From: Chimonanthus salicifolius
Lineage: Eukaryota > Streptophyta > Magnoliopsida > Laurales > Calycanthaceae
Reading direction: 5' to 3'
Assembly (NCBI GenBank): GCA_013350335.1
Contig: CM023534.1
Span: 5,919,542-5,983,541 of the forward strand
Length of the DNA stretch: 64,000 nt
Position 1 is the stretch's first letter. Every line of letters begins with the position of its first letter. A program made the translations under genes and the position numbers. Shown piece after piece: positions 23,059-35,900 of this stretch. The notes below the pieces were generated by a model that had not been told where the DNA came from, did not search any database, and worked only from the letters and a program-made list of their open reading frames with translations.

Positions 23059-23435
23059 CAGAGGTGTAAAAAATGCCCCGGCCAACATAATTCTCTCTCC
23101 TCTTTTTGTTTTTTTTTAAATATCGGTATTATTTTATTATTTTATTTTTCTGAATTAAAAAATATAAAAAAAACTGAAAAAGAAACTGTTTTTTTTTAAT
23201 TGAAAATATAAATATCGGCCAATATTTTGACCACGGGCCCATCACCGTTTTGATTTTTTTTTTTTTAAAAAAATACCGATATTAATCATATCGGACTGAT
23301 ATGATTCGGCGATATATCGGTCGATATGAAGGCTACATGGCCGATACAATACGTATCGGCCGATATTATACAGGGCTTAAAACTCGTATCATATCAAGCC
23401 GATTACGTTTCGTATTGGCTGATATCTCGACCCTG
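23059..23435. mobile_element. hAT-like MITE, TATCGGCCGATA family (377 bp)
   Basis: The flanking octamers CTTACGCC (23051-23058) and CTTGCGCC (23436-23443) match at seven of eight. The ends are CAGAGGTGTAAAAAATG and, inward from the right, CAGGGTCGAGATATCAGCC. ATCGGCC, CGATATATCGG and related words fill the right half, and an AT-rich stretch fills the centre. Confidence 0.75.
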
Positions 23436-23443
23436 CTTGCGCC

Positions 23444-24036
23444 TATCCCATCGTAAAATTCTTTAAAATTCAGGAAAAAACTCATCCCTTTTATGAGAAT
23501 TGAAGGAATTTTTTTTACCTCGATGGGTATATATTTGAAAAAAGAACCCGTCCCTGTTAGAGAAGTGAGAACTCATTAGTTTTGGGCCTTTACTTGGATC
23601 TTCCCTAAACTAATAATAAAGGAATTGAGGGCACCGGTGAAAAAGTTATATGATGATTGCTATTTACTTATTTTCTACAGTAATGAGCCTATTAATACAT
23701 GGGTTAGTAAGAGAGAGGGGGAAGTGCCCTTCATGTTCTATAGTTTAAAGTTTAGACCGTTGGATTAGATTTTGGATAGAAAGATGATTGAAAAGAAGAG
23801 TAGGTATGAAAAGCAGGTGAAGATTGGCAGATAGAAGAGAAGGATTGTAGAACCAATCCCTCTCTCCCTCTACCTCCCATCCCATATTCTACTGTCATTG
23901 CTTTCTCCATTTCTTCTATCATGATCTTTTTCAAGCCCACCATTTGATTCTTCTTTGCTTACACTTCCTAGTTGCTACCACTTGAATGCTCACTGCTCAC
24001 TCTCATACTCCCAGTCCTTCCTCCTCAGTCATAATG

Positions 24037-24082
<46 letters not shown>

Positions 24083-24930
24083 ATGCTTGATTTGAAATTA
24101 CAATTTTAATCAGTAATCCAAAACAATTATATGATGGGATCTGCTGTAAATAACTCATAAACATGCTATGTTTGTGTGTTTATTTTGAAGTGTTCTCACT
24201 CATACGAGTTGCATGTTCTTAATAAATAAGGACTTAGAGGCCATGTTTGTCTAATCTCAACAGTGCCCAATGCAAAAAAATGTTTGCTGCAGAGGAAGGC
24301 AGATGTGTTTTCATTGAAAAAGCTGGAAAAATGAATTTCACAGATTGATTTTAAGACAGTTTTCAGCAGAAAAGCATCATAGTTTATAACCCAAAAAAAC
24401 TCGATGTGAGCTGGAGTTACACTTGGTTTGGTTGGATTGCAAGTTGACTAAGTCAACGTTGAGTTTTTAAAAGATTTAGAAAGTTTTATTTAATTGTTCA
24501 TTTGAACTTTGAGTTGAGTGCAAGTTTTAAGATTCTAAACTATGAAAGAAAACCATTCTATCTGCTGTAAAACTAGATTTTAGAATATTTTTCTGCTAAG
24601 AACACCCCTGCACAGAAACACTCCGCTGCCACTTGATAACATTTCTCATCTTGAATCAAAATCCACATACTGTCGAAAAAATCAAATATCCATGGAGTTG
24701 CTCTGCTTTTCTTTTTCCAATTTCTCTATTTTTTCTCCCACCCACTTCCACAATATGCAACAGTAACACTCACCCATATGGATTCTTTTTTTTAAAAAAA
24801 ATGGAACAAAATACCAAATAGATATAAATTGATTTTGAAAATGAATTTTTTCACATCTACTTAAAAAAACGATTACAATGTTTAATACTCTGTTTTTCCC
24901 CTTCCAGTCACTTCATCCTATTTTGATACG
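23444..24930. other. intergenic DNA with a long (CT)n run
   Basis: No gene is recognised. A CT run covers about 24039-24079. Confidence 0.5.
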
Positions 24931-24934
24931 CTCG

Positions 24935-25129
24935 CTAGTACGGCTCTTGTGGTCGCTTGTGAATCATCCGGCCGCATCGTTCACGACCATTCTTTATTAC
25001 AGTGAGTTGCTCCCGCGGGACACCAACTTGGAGCGTTTGGTCCAGAGAGATCTTCTTCACAGAGAAAACTATCTTTTCCATGTCCTCATCAACATCATGA
25101 AATGCTTCTGGTAGATCCTCCTGCTGCAA
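24935..25129 (-). other. unrecognised 64-codon open frame, coding-like composition
   Basis: On the minus strand the frame opens QQEDLPEAFHDVDEDMEKIV and ends HKRPQEPY and stop. It is acidic at the front and basic at the end, and its codon use looks more like a gene than the AT-rich surroundings. I do not recognise the family. It could be an exon, a retrotransposon linker fragment or chance. An opposite-strand frame (24878-25114) covers the same bases. Confidence 0.2.
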
Positions 25130-25550
25130 AGGAATGCACCCTTTTCTTGCTTTTCTTCGCGGAACTTTTTTTTTTTCCTCATGGCTTTCCCTCTTTCAAC
25201 AGATGGGAGCTCCCATTTTTTTCATGCAAATGCGACACATGTTTGTCTTCCTTAGTAGGGAGAGAAGACAGAGAAGATTAGGTTCAAATTCCAATCGATA
25301 CAAAATGAAAAAACGTTATTGTTTTTGGTTTTATATTGGGAATGCATAGGAATGGAAATAGTAGAGAAGAAAACAAGGAGAAAAGAGGGAGAGAGTGTTG
25401 TAAAGGGAGAATGCCTCCTTGTAGCGGCAAAGTTGTTTGGTTAAATAAAAGTGAGAAGAGAACAATTAGCCTATAGATAATTCTATTTTATATGCATAGA
25501 TGGGTCTTAAAAGAACTTGTGTGGTTGGAAATGAAAAATTGGCTCTTTTT

Positions 25551-25810
25551 GTTCGGCCTAACTTGTATCTTTTTCATATATGAAAACTATATATAGTGAG
25601 AGAAGAAGAGAGGCTGGCTGAACTTGGTTTAGTATTGTGGCCTCTCTCAAACAACCGAGAGTTTAGTTGTTTGAGAGAGTTAGTTCGGTCCAATTTGCAT
25701 CTTTTTCATGTATGAAAACTATATACAGTGAGAGAAGATGAGAGGCTGGCTTGACTTGGTTTGATATTGTAGCCTCTCTCCAACAATCGAGAGTTTGGTT
25801 GTTTGAGCGA
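25551..25810. repeat. 133-bp tandem duplication
   Basis: GTTCGGCCTAACTTGTATCT (25551) through GAGAGTTTAGTTGTTTGAG recurs from 25684 as GTTCGGTCCAATTTGCATCT onward. The unit contains a self-complementary stretch around CTCTCAAACAACCGAGAG. The copies are roughly nine-tenths identical by eye. Confidence 0.8.
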
Positions 25811-25833
25811 GAGAGAGAGAGAGAGAGAGAGAG
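25806..25833. repeat. (GA)n microsatellite
   Basis: A GA dinucleotide run immediately after the 133-bp duplication. Confidence 0.85.
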
Positions 25834-26707
25834 GGTGAGTGAGTTTGCAATTATATCTCCCTCTCAGATTTAGTGGAAATTTTTTGTGTTGTCTATGGAC
25901 TTAGGCCGATCGCCAAACCACGGAAATCTGTTTCTTCTTCTTTATGTGGATTGCTTGATTTCTTATATTGTTTTTGAAATTAATCACAATAAGTGGTATC
26001 ATATTTATTTAACTTAAGCTGCAAGAAAGGTGAAAAATTGAATTGACAAATGGAGTTGAATCTATTAACTTATAACTTAATCTATCTAGAGTGGTAATAC
26101 ATTTTTCAATGAGTTAAAAGAGAGATTACCAAGACATTCAGTATTTATTGAGCATATTAGTACTAGGCTAACGTTAGTTAATCCAATAACCAAGGCTTTA
26201 ATGCAAAATATTTTAAAAAAATTATATAAGCCAATATGGGTTTTGAGAGGATTAGTCAACAAAAGATAAGATGTTTACGCTATTGTTGATCATTATCTCG
26301 TGCAGCGTTATCTTTTTTTTTTTTTTCTTTCTATTTTCATTAATAATGTAATGCATGATGTTTGTAAGAAATTGTACTTAAGATTATTTTGTAATTAGAC
26401 ATATTTATTGGTCTAATGAACATCCTCATTGAAATTCTTAGTTGGATAATTCTTTTTTTTTAATCTATGATGCTTGATGTACAAATATTAGTACTCACAT
26501 TTATGAATTTATTTATTTACTATAAATGTTGATATTTATATTTCTTAAATTTAAATATAACTTTTTCAAATTATAAAATGTATTGGTCAAAACTGTAGTA
26601 ATCATGTGGTTTAAATGGAAAAATGTAAGTTTTTTTTCCTAATTAGAGACCCCATGACATATGGGACTCACTAATATTGGTGGATAGACCTTTGATTAAA
26701 GAAAACT
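25834..26707. other. AT-rich intergenic DNA
   Basis: I see no gene or bounded repeat in this stretch. Confidence 0.5.
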
Positions 26708-26712
26708 TAAAT

Positions 26713-29700
26713 TGTCCCGCCCCGATCCGAAGGGTGGGCCCGAAATGTGACTGTTTTTTTTTTTTTGAAAGATGAACTGAAACCAACTCACACGCATTCT
26801 AATTGGACCGGATCAACAGTTGGGCCTAAGGGTCACACATGATCTCATCATGTGAACTCAAACATGTACCATAAGTCTACCCAACAATAGACATAGAAAA
26901 TACAAACATCAATACATAATTCCAAACATTGAATCATTATTCAAAACATTAACATATAGAATCCAACCATTGATTCATCGTTTACAAAATCACATCAGAT
27001 TAGCTACAGAAACGCATCAGACCTAGTTCAACACATTAACACACGCCAAGCACCACACTTGGTACTTTACAAAGGAAAATGTTTCCAAAAACCAGAAAGC
27101 ACAAATACAAGGGTATTCCCCTCAATGGGAATCCCAAAGCAACGCCGCAGCTTATCCACTCTAAGCTTCAAACGGAGGGTTCTCCTCCTCGGGTTCATCT
27201 CCTGAAAGTTGAGTGGGGTGAGCTAACTAGCTCAGTGAAGGAAATATAACAGTGCAGTTAAGTAAGCAACAGATTAGTTTATAATCAACAGTTGTAATAT
27301 AACATTTCATGCTCGATAACATAATCACAATATCAAGTAACGTCTCATCATCAGTTATCATCATTTCATCATTTTTTCATTACTGTTGTCATCCACCGTA
27401 ACCTCTTGGCACCATATTGACAACAATAGTATTAAGTCCCGATACGGTCAAAATATATCCTTGCAAGTATATCTCCGGCTCTGACTTAGCCGGTACTGAC
27501 ACCCTCAGGTTAGCAACTGACACCCACAGTCCACCCATGGTCCAGTAGACATAAATCATCTCTCATATGGCCGATATTGATTCAATAGTCTAGGCACGTG
27601 GAAACAGTAATACACATTTCGCCTGATAATAGCATTTACCAGTATCACGAGCACTCTTACCATAGTGCGTCAAGTGTAGGCCAGCATCATAAGCACTCTT
27701 ACCATAGTGCGTCACATTTAGGCACATGAGTGGGTTCATCAAATCTGAAACCACTCATTGTTCAATATCCATATCCAATAACCAAACCTGTTTACATTTT
27801 AACTGCAAAGTTAAGTTCCCTCACAGTGATGTGTGGTTTACGCGGTCTCTGTTTAAACAATACACAAGTACACAATCAATATACATAACAAATACATACA
27901 CACAAGCAATATTTGAAAATCATATGTTTTCCCAAAATATCTAAGGTGCATGGAATTGAGTCTCCTACTCGGTTTCTATCCTTTTTAAATTATAATCATC
28001 CACAAGATAATAATTTAATAAAAAGGGGCTCAGTCCAAAACTCATATTGTCTTATGGGCATTGACCAGATTGACTTATTGAGTTAGATCTAGATCCTCAG
28101 GTCACTTCTCGGTTGTCTTCTGGATAGGACCAGATCTGATATTTTGAGTAGGCCTCGAGGTCACTCAGTGCCCGACTATATAGCGTCGGCCTGAAAGTGA
28201 ATCACTCAGTTCCCGACCAATAGGGTCGGCCTGGAAGCGGATACAATAGTATTTACATCATAAATAATAAGAGCAGAGGGGTTAGTACATTTTATTTAAC
28301 AGAGGGGTATTAAACATAATACATCACTAATCACAGTCAAACAAGATTAGGCATCAATAATAATATTTTTGTCATTTAAAAACTGTGTCCCTTGGAACAT
28401 CACCTCGAAACTGGGTACAGTGGCTTCAGATCATCCGAACCACACTAAACTATGTCACTGGCCTCGGAACATGAGTCTGACTTCGGATCGTTCGAAGGTT
28501 GGGTCTCGGACCTTCCGAAGTCCATCCGAACCGATTAAAAACAGAGAAAACAGTCTCGGTGGGTCTGTAAGCTCGGAACCTCCAAAGGTATGTCTCGGAA
28601 CGTCGGAGTGGGTTCGGTCCTTCCGAGCCTGGCTCGGTGCGTCCGAAAGGGTCTGGCTCGCCTCGGACGTAACTGGGCTTCGGGTGAAGCTCGGAAGGTC
28701 CGAGGGTCACGGCTCGGACCGTCCGAAAATCGGCTCTCGGACCTTCCAAGAGTCGTCTTCCTCAACTGTCTGCACCAGCAGACAGTGACGGCGGACACAC
28801 AGTGAAATGCGATTCCGGAAAAGGAGGGCTTTCCGGACTCGGTTTTCACATCCGTTTGGTCTGATGGACTCCTCCGGGAGTCCTCTTTCCATAGGGAATG
28901 GTTTGGAGCCTTGAAGCTCACTAGGCCATCCGATTTAAACAGTGAAAGCTCACGGGTACATGAAACCCATGGTTTTTCCTTAAATTTAAAACTGGTTTTT
29001 CTCCATCAAAACAGGGCCAAAACTTGAATTTCTTGATTCAAAACCGGTTAGAATTTAAAAAGGAATGCAAAGGATACCTTTGCTGAGGTTCCTGGGCTGA
29101 AAATCTGGATTTTGAAATCCTTCCCTCTAAGCTTACGGTTTGCAAAACAGAGAGTTTGAAAGAGGGTCGGCCGGTCTGGATTTTGGCTGATAACAGAGAC
29201 AGAGAGAAGAGAAGAAATCGGTGGGAGTTAAAACAGATGGAGAAGGGCTGAATTTATAGGAATTCAGCCAGGGAGAGATGCTGGAAATCCAGGATGGGAC
29301 GGGACGACGGGGATCATCATTCACCGGAAATCTGGCCAAGCAGCCAGTGCATGCGCCTGCATGCCTGGCTGACGCTGCTACAGTGCCGGATTCAGGGTTT
29401 GCAAATCAGCCATTTACAGTTTCCAATTTTTGCAAAAAGCCCCTAGTTTTAATAAAAATCTGATTTTTAACTAAAACATGTTTTTTTTTAGAAGCTCAAA
29501 AATTTTGATCCAACCTTACAGATATGTTGGGTTTTAAAAATATTAACTACCATAAAAATTTTGGAATTTATCTCTTATTAAAAACCATTTATTTAAATAA
29601 AAATCATAAATTTACACTATTTACTTAAATAAACAAATTTTAAAATATCCAATTTGTAAATCTTATTTTGAAGTGAAATGAAATAACTAGATCATTCTTA

Positions 29701-30094
29701 AAATGTTCTAACACCAAATACCATTTTCAAAATTTATCTCTTCTCCGAAATTATTTAAAATAATTAAAACTCTCTTTCAGGGTTTCGACGGGCGGATTTA
29801 AATACCATTTTCTGAAAATAAAATCATTTTAAAATCAGAAATGCAAATCCTTTATTAAGGAGAATATTATCCATCAATAATATTCACATAACAATATAAT
29901 TTATAAAATCATAACTAAAAGCGATAAATTACCAAAATGCCCCTCCAGCTGAAAGGGCTGGATCACTGAGCTCACGAGCTCGGGTTGGGCCACACTTGGG
30001 CTTTCCACGAAACCCTAACTGAAAACCTCGAGATTAACTGGCTAAACAGGAATTATTAAGTTAAGACACGCCTAATCTGGGGCAGGGTATTTTA
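26713..30094. mobile_element. putative solo LTR of a Gypsy-like retrotransposon (3.4 kb)
   Basis: The segment opens TGTCCCGCCCCGATCC and closes AATCTGGGGCAGGGTATTTTA, ends that are imperfectly inverted. It is flanked by TAAAT at 26708-26712 and 30095-30099, a possible 5-bp duplication. It lacks gag-pol. GC-rich content stands out from the AT-rich flanks. Words such as GTGAGCTAACTAGCTCAGTG near 27219 resemble long LTRs of plant chromoviruses as I remember them. It contains internal tandem pieces (ACTCTTACCATAGTGCGTCA twice near 27650-27712) and a zone rich in CTCGGACC and GGTCCGAG at 28460-28750. The outer limits rest on short matches. Confidence 0.55.
28460..28750. repeat. GGTCCGA/TCGGACC-rich zone inside the LTR
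   Basis: Short words such as TCGGACCTTCCGA and CTCGGACCGTCCGA recur in both orientations. Because they are near-palindromic, long open frames appear on both strands (28369-28921). I treat these frames as by-products, not genes. Confidence 0.65.
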
Positions 30095-30099
30095 TAAAT

Positions 30100-30314
30100 A
30101 TTTATGCACTGATTTACTTTGTGCACCTATGCATCTCTCGTGACTCGCACTCTAAGTTTAAATTTTTTTTTTTTTCCTCATTACTGGCCAAAGAATTATT
30201 TTGAACTCTGCTTTCTCTTTCACTCTTCTAAAAGTATAATTATTACTGATATATTTAAAGCTTTAGCAAAAATTGTAATAAAAATTCCATACATATCAGT
30301 TTTGGATCCATTTG
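30100..30314. other. AT-rich flank of the LTR
   Basis: No feature is supported here. Confidence 0.4.
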
Positions 30315-30505
30315 CAGGTAAAATTACGCATCGGTTGATATATATCAAAATTTAATACTTTATATGTATCGGCTGATACAATATATATCGGCCGTACAAT
30401 ATAGATATCGGATATTTTAACCAATACATATATGCTGTATTGGCTGATATTTATATTGTAAGGGCGATATATATCAAGCATTAAATTTCGGCTGATATTA
30501 CACTA
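30315..30505. mobile_element. TATCGGCCGATA-family element, right end unclear
   Basis: A CAGGTAAAATTACGCATCGG terminus is followed by repeated GTATCGGCTGATAC, TATCGGCCGTAC and TTGGCTGATAT words. No matching right terminus or octamer duplication was found, so it is probably decayed or truncated. Confidence 0.5.
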
Positions 30506-32880
30506 TTTAATTAAAATAAAAAATAAATAAAAAAGATAAAAAATGGTAGCAATTTAGACACCGTGATTTTCTGTCAGGAGACATTGGATTTCAAAATTTA
30601 GTGTGAAATTACCATTTCACCCTTCTTTTGTCCTGCACCGTTCCAACATCCTTTTCTTGTTCGGACGGTAAATGTAAAATTCCACCCTCCGAACGCATGA
30701 AAAGATAAGGCCAAAATGATAATTTCATACTAAATTTTGAAAATCTGATGTCTCAAAAAATCACATTGTCTAAATGGACACCCTAAAAAAATACTATTTT
30801 AGGAGAGAAATTATTAGGCCCACACAGTGCGTGTTCCACCGTTAAAAAAAAGCAAGCTCTGTTGTCCCTAAATTGTGTACAAATTAAAGATCATGAACAA
30901 GCAGAGAATAAGGATTTCTTTGCTGGGATTTCAAAACAGATTCTGAAGGCATTGATCTTAGCACCTTCAACATCAGAAGATCATGCAAAGAAATCTTTTT
31001 TATTTAAAAAAGAAAATCTTCTTTGCTGCCAACGAAGCCCTACTGTATAAATCTAGCCAATTGGTAACGGTCAACAATTAAAGAAAGGAAAGATTTGGAA
31101 AATAAGAATAGAAGGGTGTTGAAATTCCATCAAAGCAACGAAGAATGAAAAGAAAGAAATAAAAAAATAAGTTCCATAAAAATATTTGCCCTAATTTCAG
31201 GCAAAATTTGAATTGAATCAAAACAAATGAAAAGAATTAATTATAGAGAGATCTCAGCTGAAATTAACTTTTGTATAATTTCATAAATCAAATTAAGCTA
31301 AATTTTTTTGGCTCAGGAACCAGAGATTACATATTCGAGTTCCATAACCAATCAATGCCTGTGGTTTGCAGGGGTTACATGTATCTAGAATTTTAACCAA
31401 CATCCTCGTATATAAAAAACGTGATATTTTAAATTATTTTGTCAAAAAAAATTATATTTATACATCCTTCAATACGAATGGCGAGAGCTTTTTGTCAAAA
31501 TTTAAGATCTCAACCAAAATTATTTCAAATTATTTTCTTATTGCCTCTTTAACCCAGACAATGTATTTATCCAGAAGCAGAAGACAGATTTTTATTTAGA
31601 TGTTCACAACGCCTATTATAAAATTAAATCACGAGTAAAGTTCTTAATGAGAGCAAAGAATTATATGCCAGGCTGTCAGCAAATAAACATTATTATGCAG
31701 TTATCAAATGAAATAACTTTTGAGTTTTGACAGAACATGGCCAGCGAGGCAGCGACGAGTCTAAGTGATTGGACACGGCTAAACTGACACAGTTGAGTCA
31801 TGAATGCCTCATGACTCAACTAAAAAAAAATATATATTTTATAATGAATCAAGATTCATTAACTTTATAAAATAAAATAAATAGTTATTTTTGTAAGAAT
31901 TCAAAAAAATTATGTCACTAAATATATACAACCATCTGATTTAAACTGAATAAAATATATAATTAAAGTGTAGTTTTCTAATAGTTATTACGTTTATTTT
32001 CTAAAATCGGAAAAATAAAAATATTATAATAAAATTTTATTTTATAATTAATATGATCATGATCCATAATTTAATTGAATAAGTTTAATATATAAAAATA
32101 ATTATATTAAGATAACTAACCTGAGTCACAAGAGCTCATATCAAGTTAGTGTTTTCGTAAGGGATCAAGGGCCCCGTTTCACTGGGATGTGGCATCTCGA
32201 GCATTAAATAAAAAGACGGCATCAATAATCATTAATAATTTATGTAATTGAGGCTTGGGATTTTAGTATTTTAAATTATTAAAATTTCCCATAAACTGCA
32301 TGAAATTTTTACACGATGATGCTGATTTGGGGTCATTTTTATTATATCAACTAATAGATCTCATTTTTTTAATAAAAATTAATAATTCCAAATTTAAATT
32401 TAAAATTAAGTTTTTGTTGACTATATTGATTGATTTTATAAAGAAGTTATAGTTAAGCCAAATTATTTTTTAAAATAGATGAATTTATATAAAAAATTAA
32501 AATAATAAATCAGTCAATTCCAGAAATGTATCTGAATCAGATATCGATAAATTTGATAAATAAATAAATAATTTCCTTGTCTATAAATTTACATAATAAA
32601 ATAATAAATCAAGAAATTGTAATTTCAAAGTAAACAGCTGGATAATGAAAGCCTAACTTTAAATATTAACCATTGATTGCCATTTGCCTCGAGATGCGTT
32701 GTAATCGGAGACTATTTAAGCGGGATGTTGGTAAGTTTACCGTTTAAAGAATTCCCTTCAAAACAAACAAACAACTGTATTAAAACAAGCAAATAAAAAT
32801 AAATAAATTGGCAAATAAACATGCTCTTTTCTGCGTGTCTAAATATTTCGACACCATTCCCGCGAGCAGAAGGGAGAAGA
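30506..32880. other. AT-rich intergenic DNA upstream of the VAMP-like gene
   Basis: About 2.4 kb of AT-rich sequence without a convincing coding frame. The final part should carry the promoter of the VAMP-like gene; I cannot pick out a reliable TATA box. Confidence 0.45.
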
Positions 32881-32996
32881 AGAAGAAGGAGAGACAGAGA
32901 GAAAGATAATCCACCATTTTCATTGTCGTAACAAAACAAAAACAAATCCTAGCCATCGATTTCATCTGAGATCGACTGATTTGACTGATCGTGTGG

Positions 32997-35900
32997 ATGG
33001 CGATACTTTATTCAATGGTGGCGAGGGAATCGGTGGTGCTGGCGGAATTCAGTGCGACTCAAACGAACGCGAGCGCCGTCGGTCGCCAGATCCTAGACAA
33101 GATCCCCGGCACCGACAATAGTCACGTATCTTACTCTCAGGACCGCTATGTCTTCCACGTCAAGCGCACCGATGGCCTCACCGTTCTCTGCATGGCCGAT
33201 GACTCCGCTGGAAGTCAGTCTCTTTATCTCTCTCAAATCTTGAATGCTAAACTCAGTTAATTAATTGATTCAGCAGTTAGCTAGGTTTATTTTTGTCCCG
33301 ATTATGATATTGATCTTGAGTTTAGAGGGTTAAATTCAGTCAGTGAATTGATCTAGTGAATAAGTGTTGGTTTGTAGTCTGCTTGCTATATCATTTTAAC
33401 GGTTGACAAAAATATGCTCTTGGGATAATATGGGAAGGAGGTAGTACGGGGGTATTTTATAATTTACTAGAGATGGATAAGATGATTTCCTCACGTACCT
33501 AGACAAACAGAAAAGTCCCTTTATAAAAAACTATGAACTGCAGGTGGGAGGGACAATGAGGAGAAAAGGGTTAAGAAGGGCATGATAAAATGTAGCGTGA
33601 GGGAACTGATCATTCATAGGCAGAACAGAAATGGCTCAAAAGGCCGATTCCAAATAGATGGGAAAGTTACTGCTGCTACTGCTGATATCATTGGGAAAGC
33701 ATTGAGAAATTAAAATGACTAGGAAGTATAAAATTACATTTGAAATGCATTTAAAACTTACAAATGTAGAAATTCAATTAGTATAGAGATTTCTTGTATC
33801 AAGATCTTTCTCAAAATATTCGAGTATGTGAGCAAAGTTGGTAAAGAAATAAAGGAAAAGGTTGAATATGCAAGTAAAGTTGATATAAAAGCAAAAGTAA
33901 ATGAAGGAATGGTTAGCAAAATAATTGAAATAGAGTAAAAATATTATGACCAAATGATATCTCTACAGAAGTATGTGTTTTGCTTGAAACTATGGTAGTT
34001 GGTTAACTTGATTTTTAACAAAATATTAGTTTAAGAAACTACCCAAAGAATGAGAAAAATATTATGGCCTCCTTTTATATGAATTAAGGGAACCAAACTT
34101 GTGCAAACCATAGATACTGAATGTATGCGTCATAGCATGAGACTTTAGGAGTCATTTGTTTTTTTCCTGTTTTCCTTCTTTCTTTTTTCTAAGTGGTAAT
34201 ATGCAAGTAAAGTTGATATGAAAGCAAAAGTAAATGAAGGAATGGTTGGCAAAATAATTGAAATAGAGTAAAAATATTATGACCAAATGATATCTCTACA
34301 AAAGTATGTGTTTTGCTTGAAACTATGGTAGTTGGTTAACTTGATTTTTAACAAAATATTTGTTTAAGAAAATGCCCAAAGAATGAGAAAAAATATTATA
34401 GTCTCCTTTTATATGAATTAAGGGAACCAAACTTGTGCAAACCATAGATACTGAATGTATGCGTCATAGCATGAGACTTTAGGAGTCATTTGTTTTTTTC
34501 CTGTTTTCCTTCTTTCTTTTTTCTAAGTGGTAATATGCAAGTAAAGTTGATATAAAAGCAAAAGTAAATGAAGGAATGGTTGGCAAAATAATTGAAATAG
34601 AGTAAAAATATTATGACCAAATGATATCTCTACAAAAGTATGTGTTTTGCTTGAAACTATGGTAGTTGGTTAACTTGATTTTTAACAAAATATTTGTTTA
34701 AGAAAATGCCCAAAGAATGAGAAAAAAATATTATAGTCTCCTTTTATATGAATTAAGGGAACCAAACTTGTGCGAACCATAGATACTGAATGTATGAGTC
34801 ATAGCATGAGACTTTAGGAGCATCTGTTTTTTTCCTGTTTTCCTTCCTCCTTTTTCTAAGTGGCAATTGAAATTTTACTGCAAAACAGTACAAGTTCACC
34901 ATTACAAAATGAGGAAATCACTTGAGCTACTAACAAGAGCAAGAGAAAGGAAGACAAGAAGTGGGTCTCCACAAAGTTAAAGAACAAAAAGATGACTGAC
35001 TAATTGATGCTAATACTTTACTTCCAAGCACGGAATAAGTCTGATTCGATACCTGGGAATTCTGTAAGAGTTGAAGCCCAAAAAATGCATTTGGTTTTAA
35101 CACAAAGTGCCATTGATTGGTGAGACTTAACTTTATCCTTGAAGATGCAATAATTCCTTTCCCACTGAAGAGACCAAGAAGCACTGAAGAAAACAAACAA
35201 TCGCAGAGTGGGAGGCCCAGATAGGTGGAAGGAAGCACACCAACTTACAGCCAAACACTTTAACAAGGAAGTTACTCTCGTCCAAATCAACATTGATGCC
35301 AAAAGGTTCACTGTTGTGGTAATTTATGTGGAGACCTGAAGCAAACTCAAACCGCCCAAGAATGGTGTGGGGGTTTCGGAGATAGTCATCATTGGTGTCG
35401 TAGGAAAAGATGTTGTTGTCCAAAATTGCATATGGTGAAACTTCAAAGAGGTGCAATCAAACTGATACCTTTTGATAAGATTAAGGCTAGTTGCTTTATA
35501 GATGGGGATGCTGAGAGCTTTGGCAGCAATCATGAAAAGAGTTGGAGATTGAAGAATCACTTTTCCTAATGCCTCTAGAGCTTTTAGAAAAGACTTTGGG
35601 TGAGCCATGCACCAAATTAGAAAAGTAAGTGAAGGAGATAAACTCATTAATCTAGGCACATGCCTATATTAGCCAAACAAAACTTCAGAAAATTCCAGTT
35701 TACCATGTCATAGGCCTTCTTGAGATCAAGCTTACAAAATAGCCTTTGTTCCTTGCTTTATGCTGGGACTCTAAACATTCGTCAGTTATGAGCACTGCAT
35801 CCATAATTGATGCTTTTCAATGCATAATCTTGGCGATGAAGAAAGGACAAGTAGGTCAAGTAATGGTGATGGAGATTTTCATGTTAATGTGGATGTCTGG

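Noticed and set aside
28369..28921. Long frames on both strands inside the LTR
   Set aside because: They result from near-palindromic TCGGACC words in a non-coding LTR.
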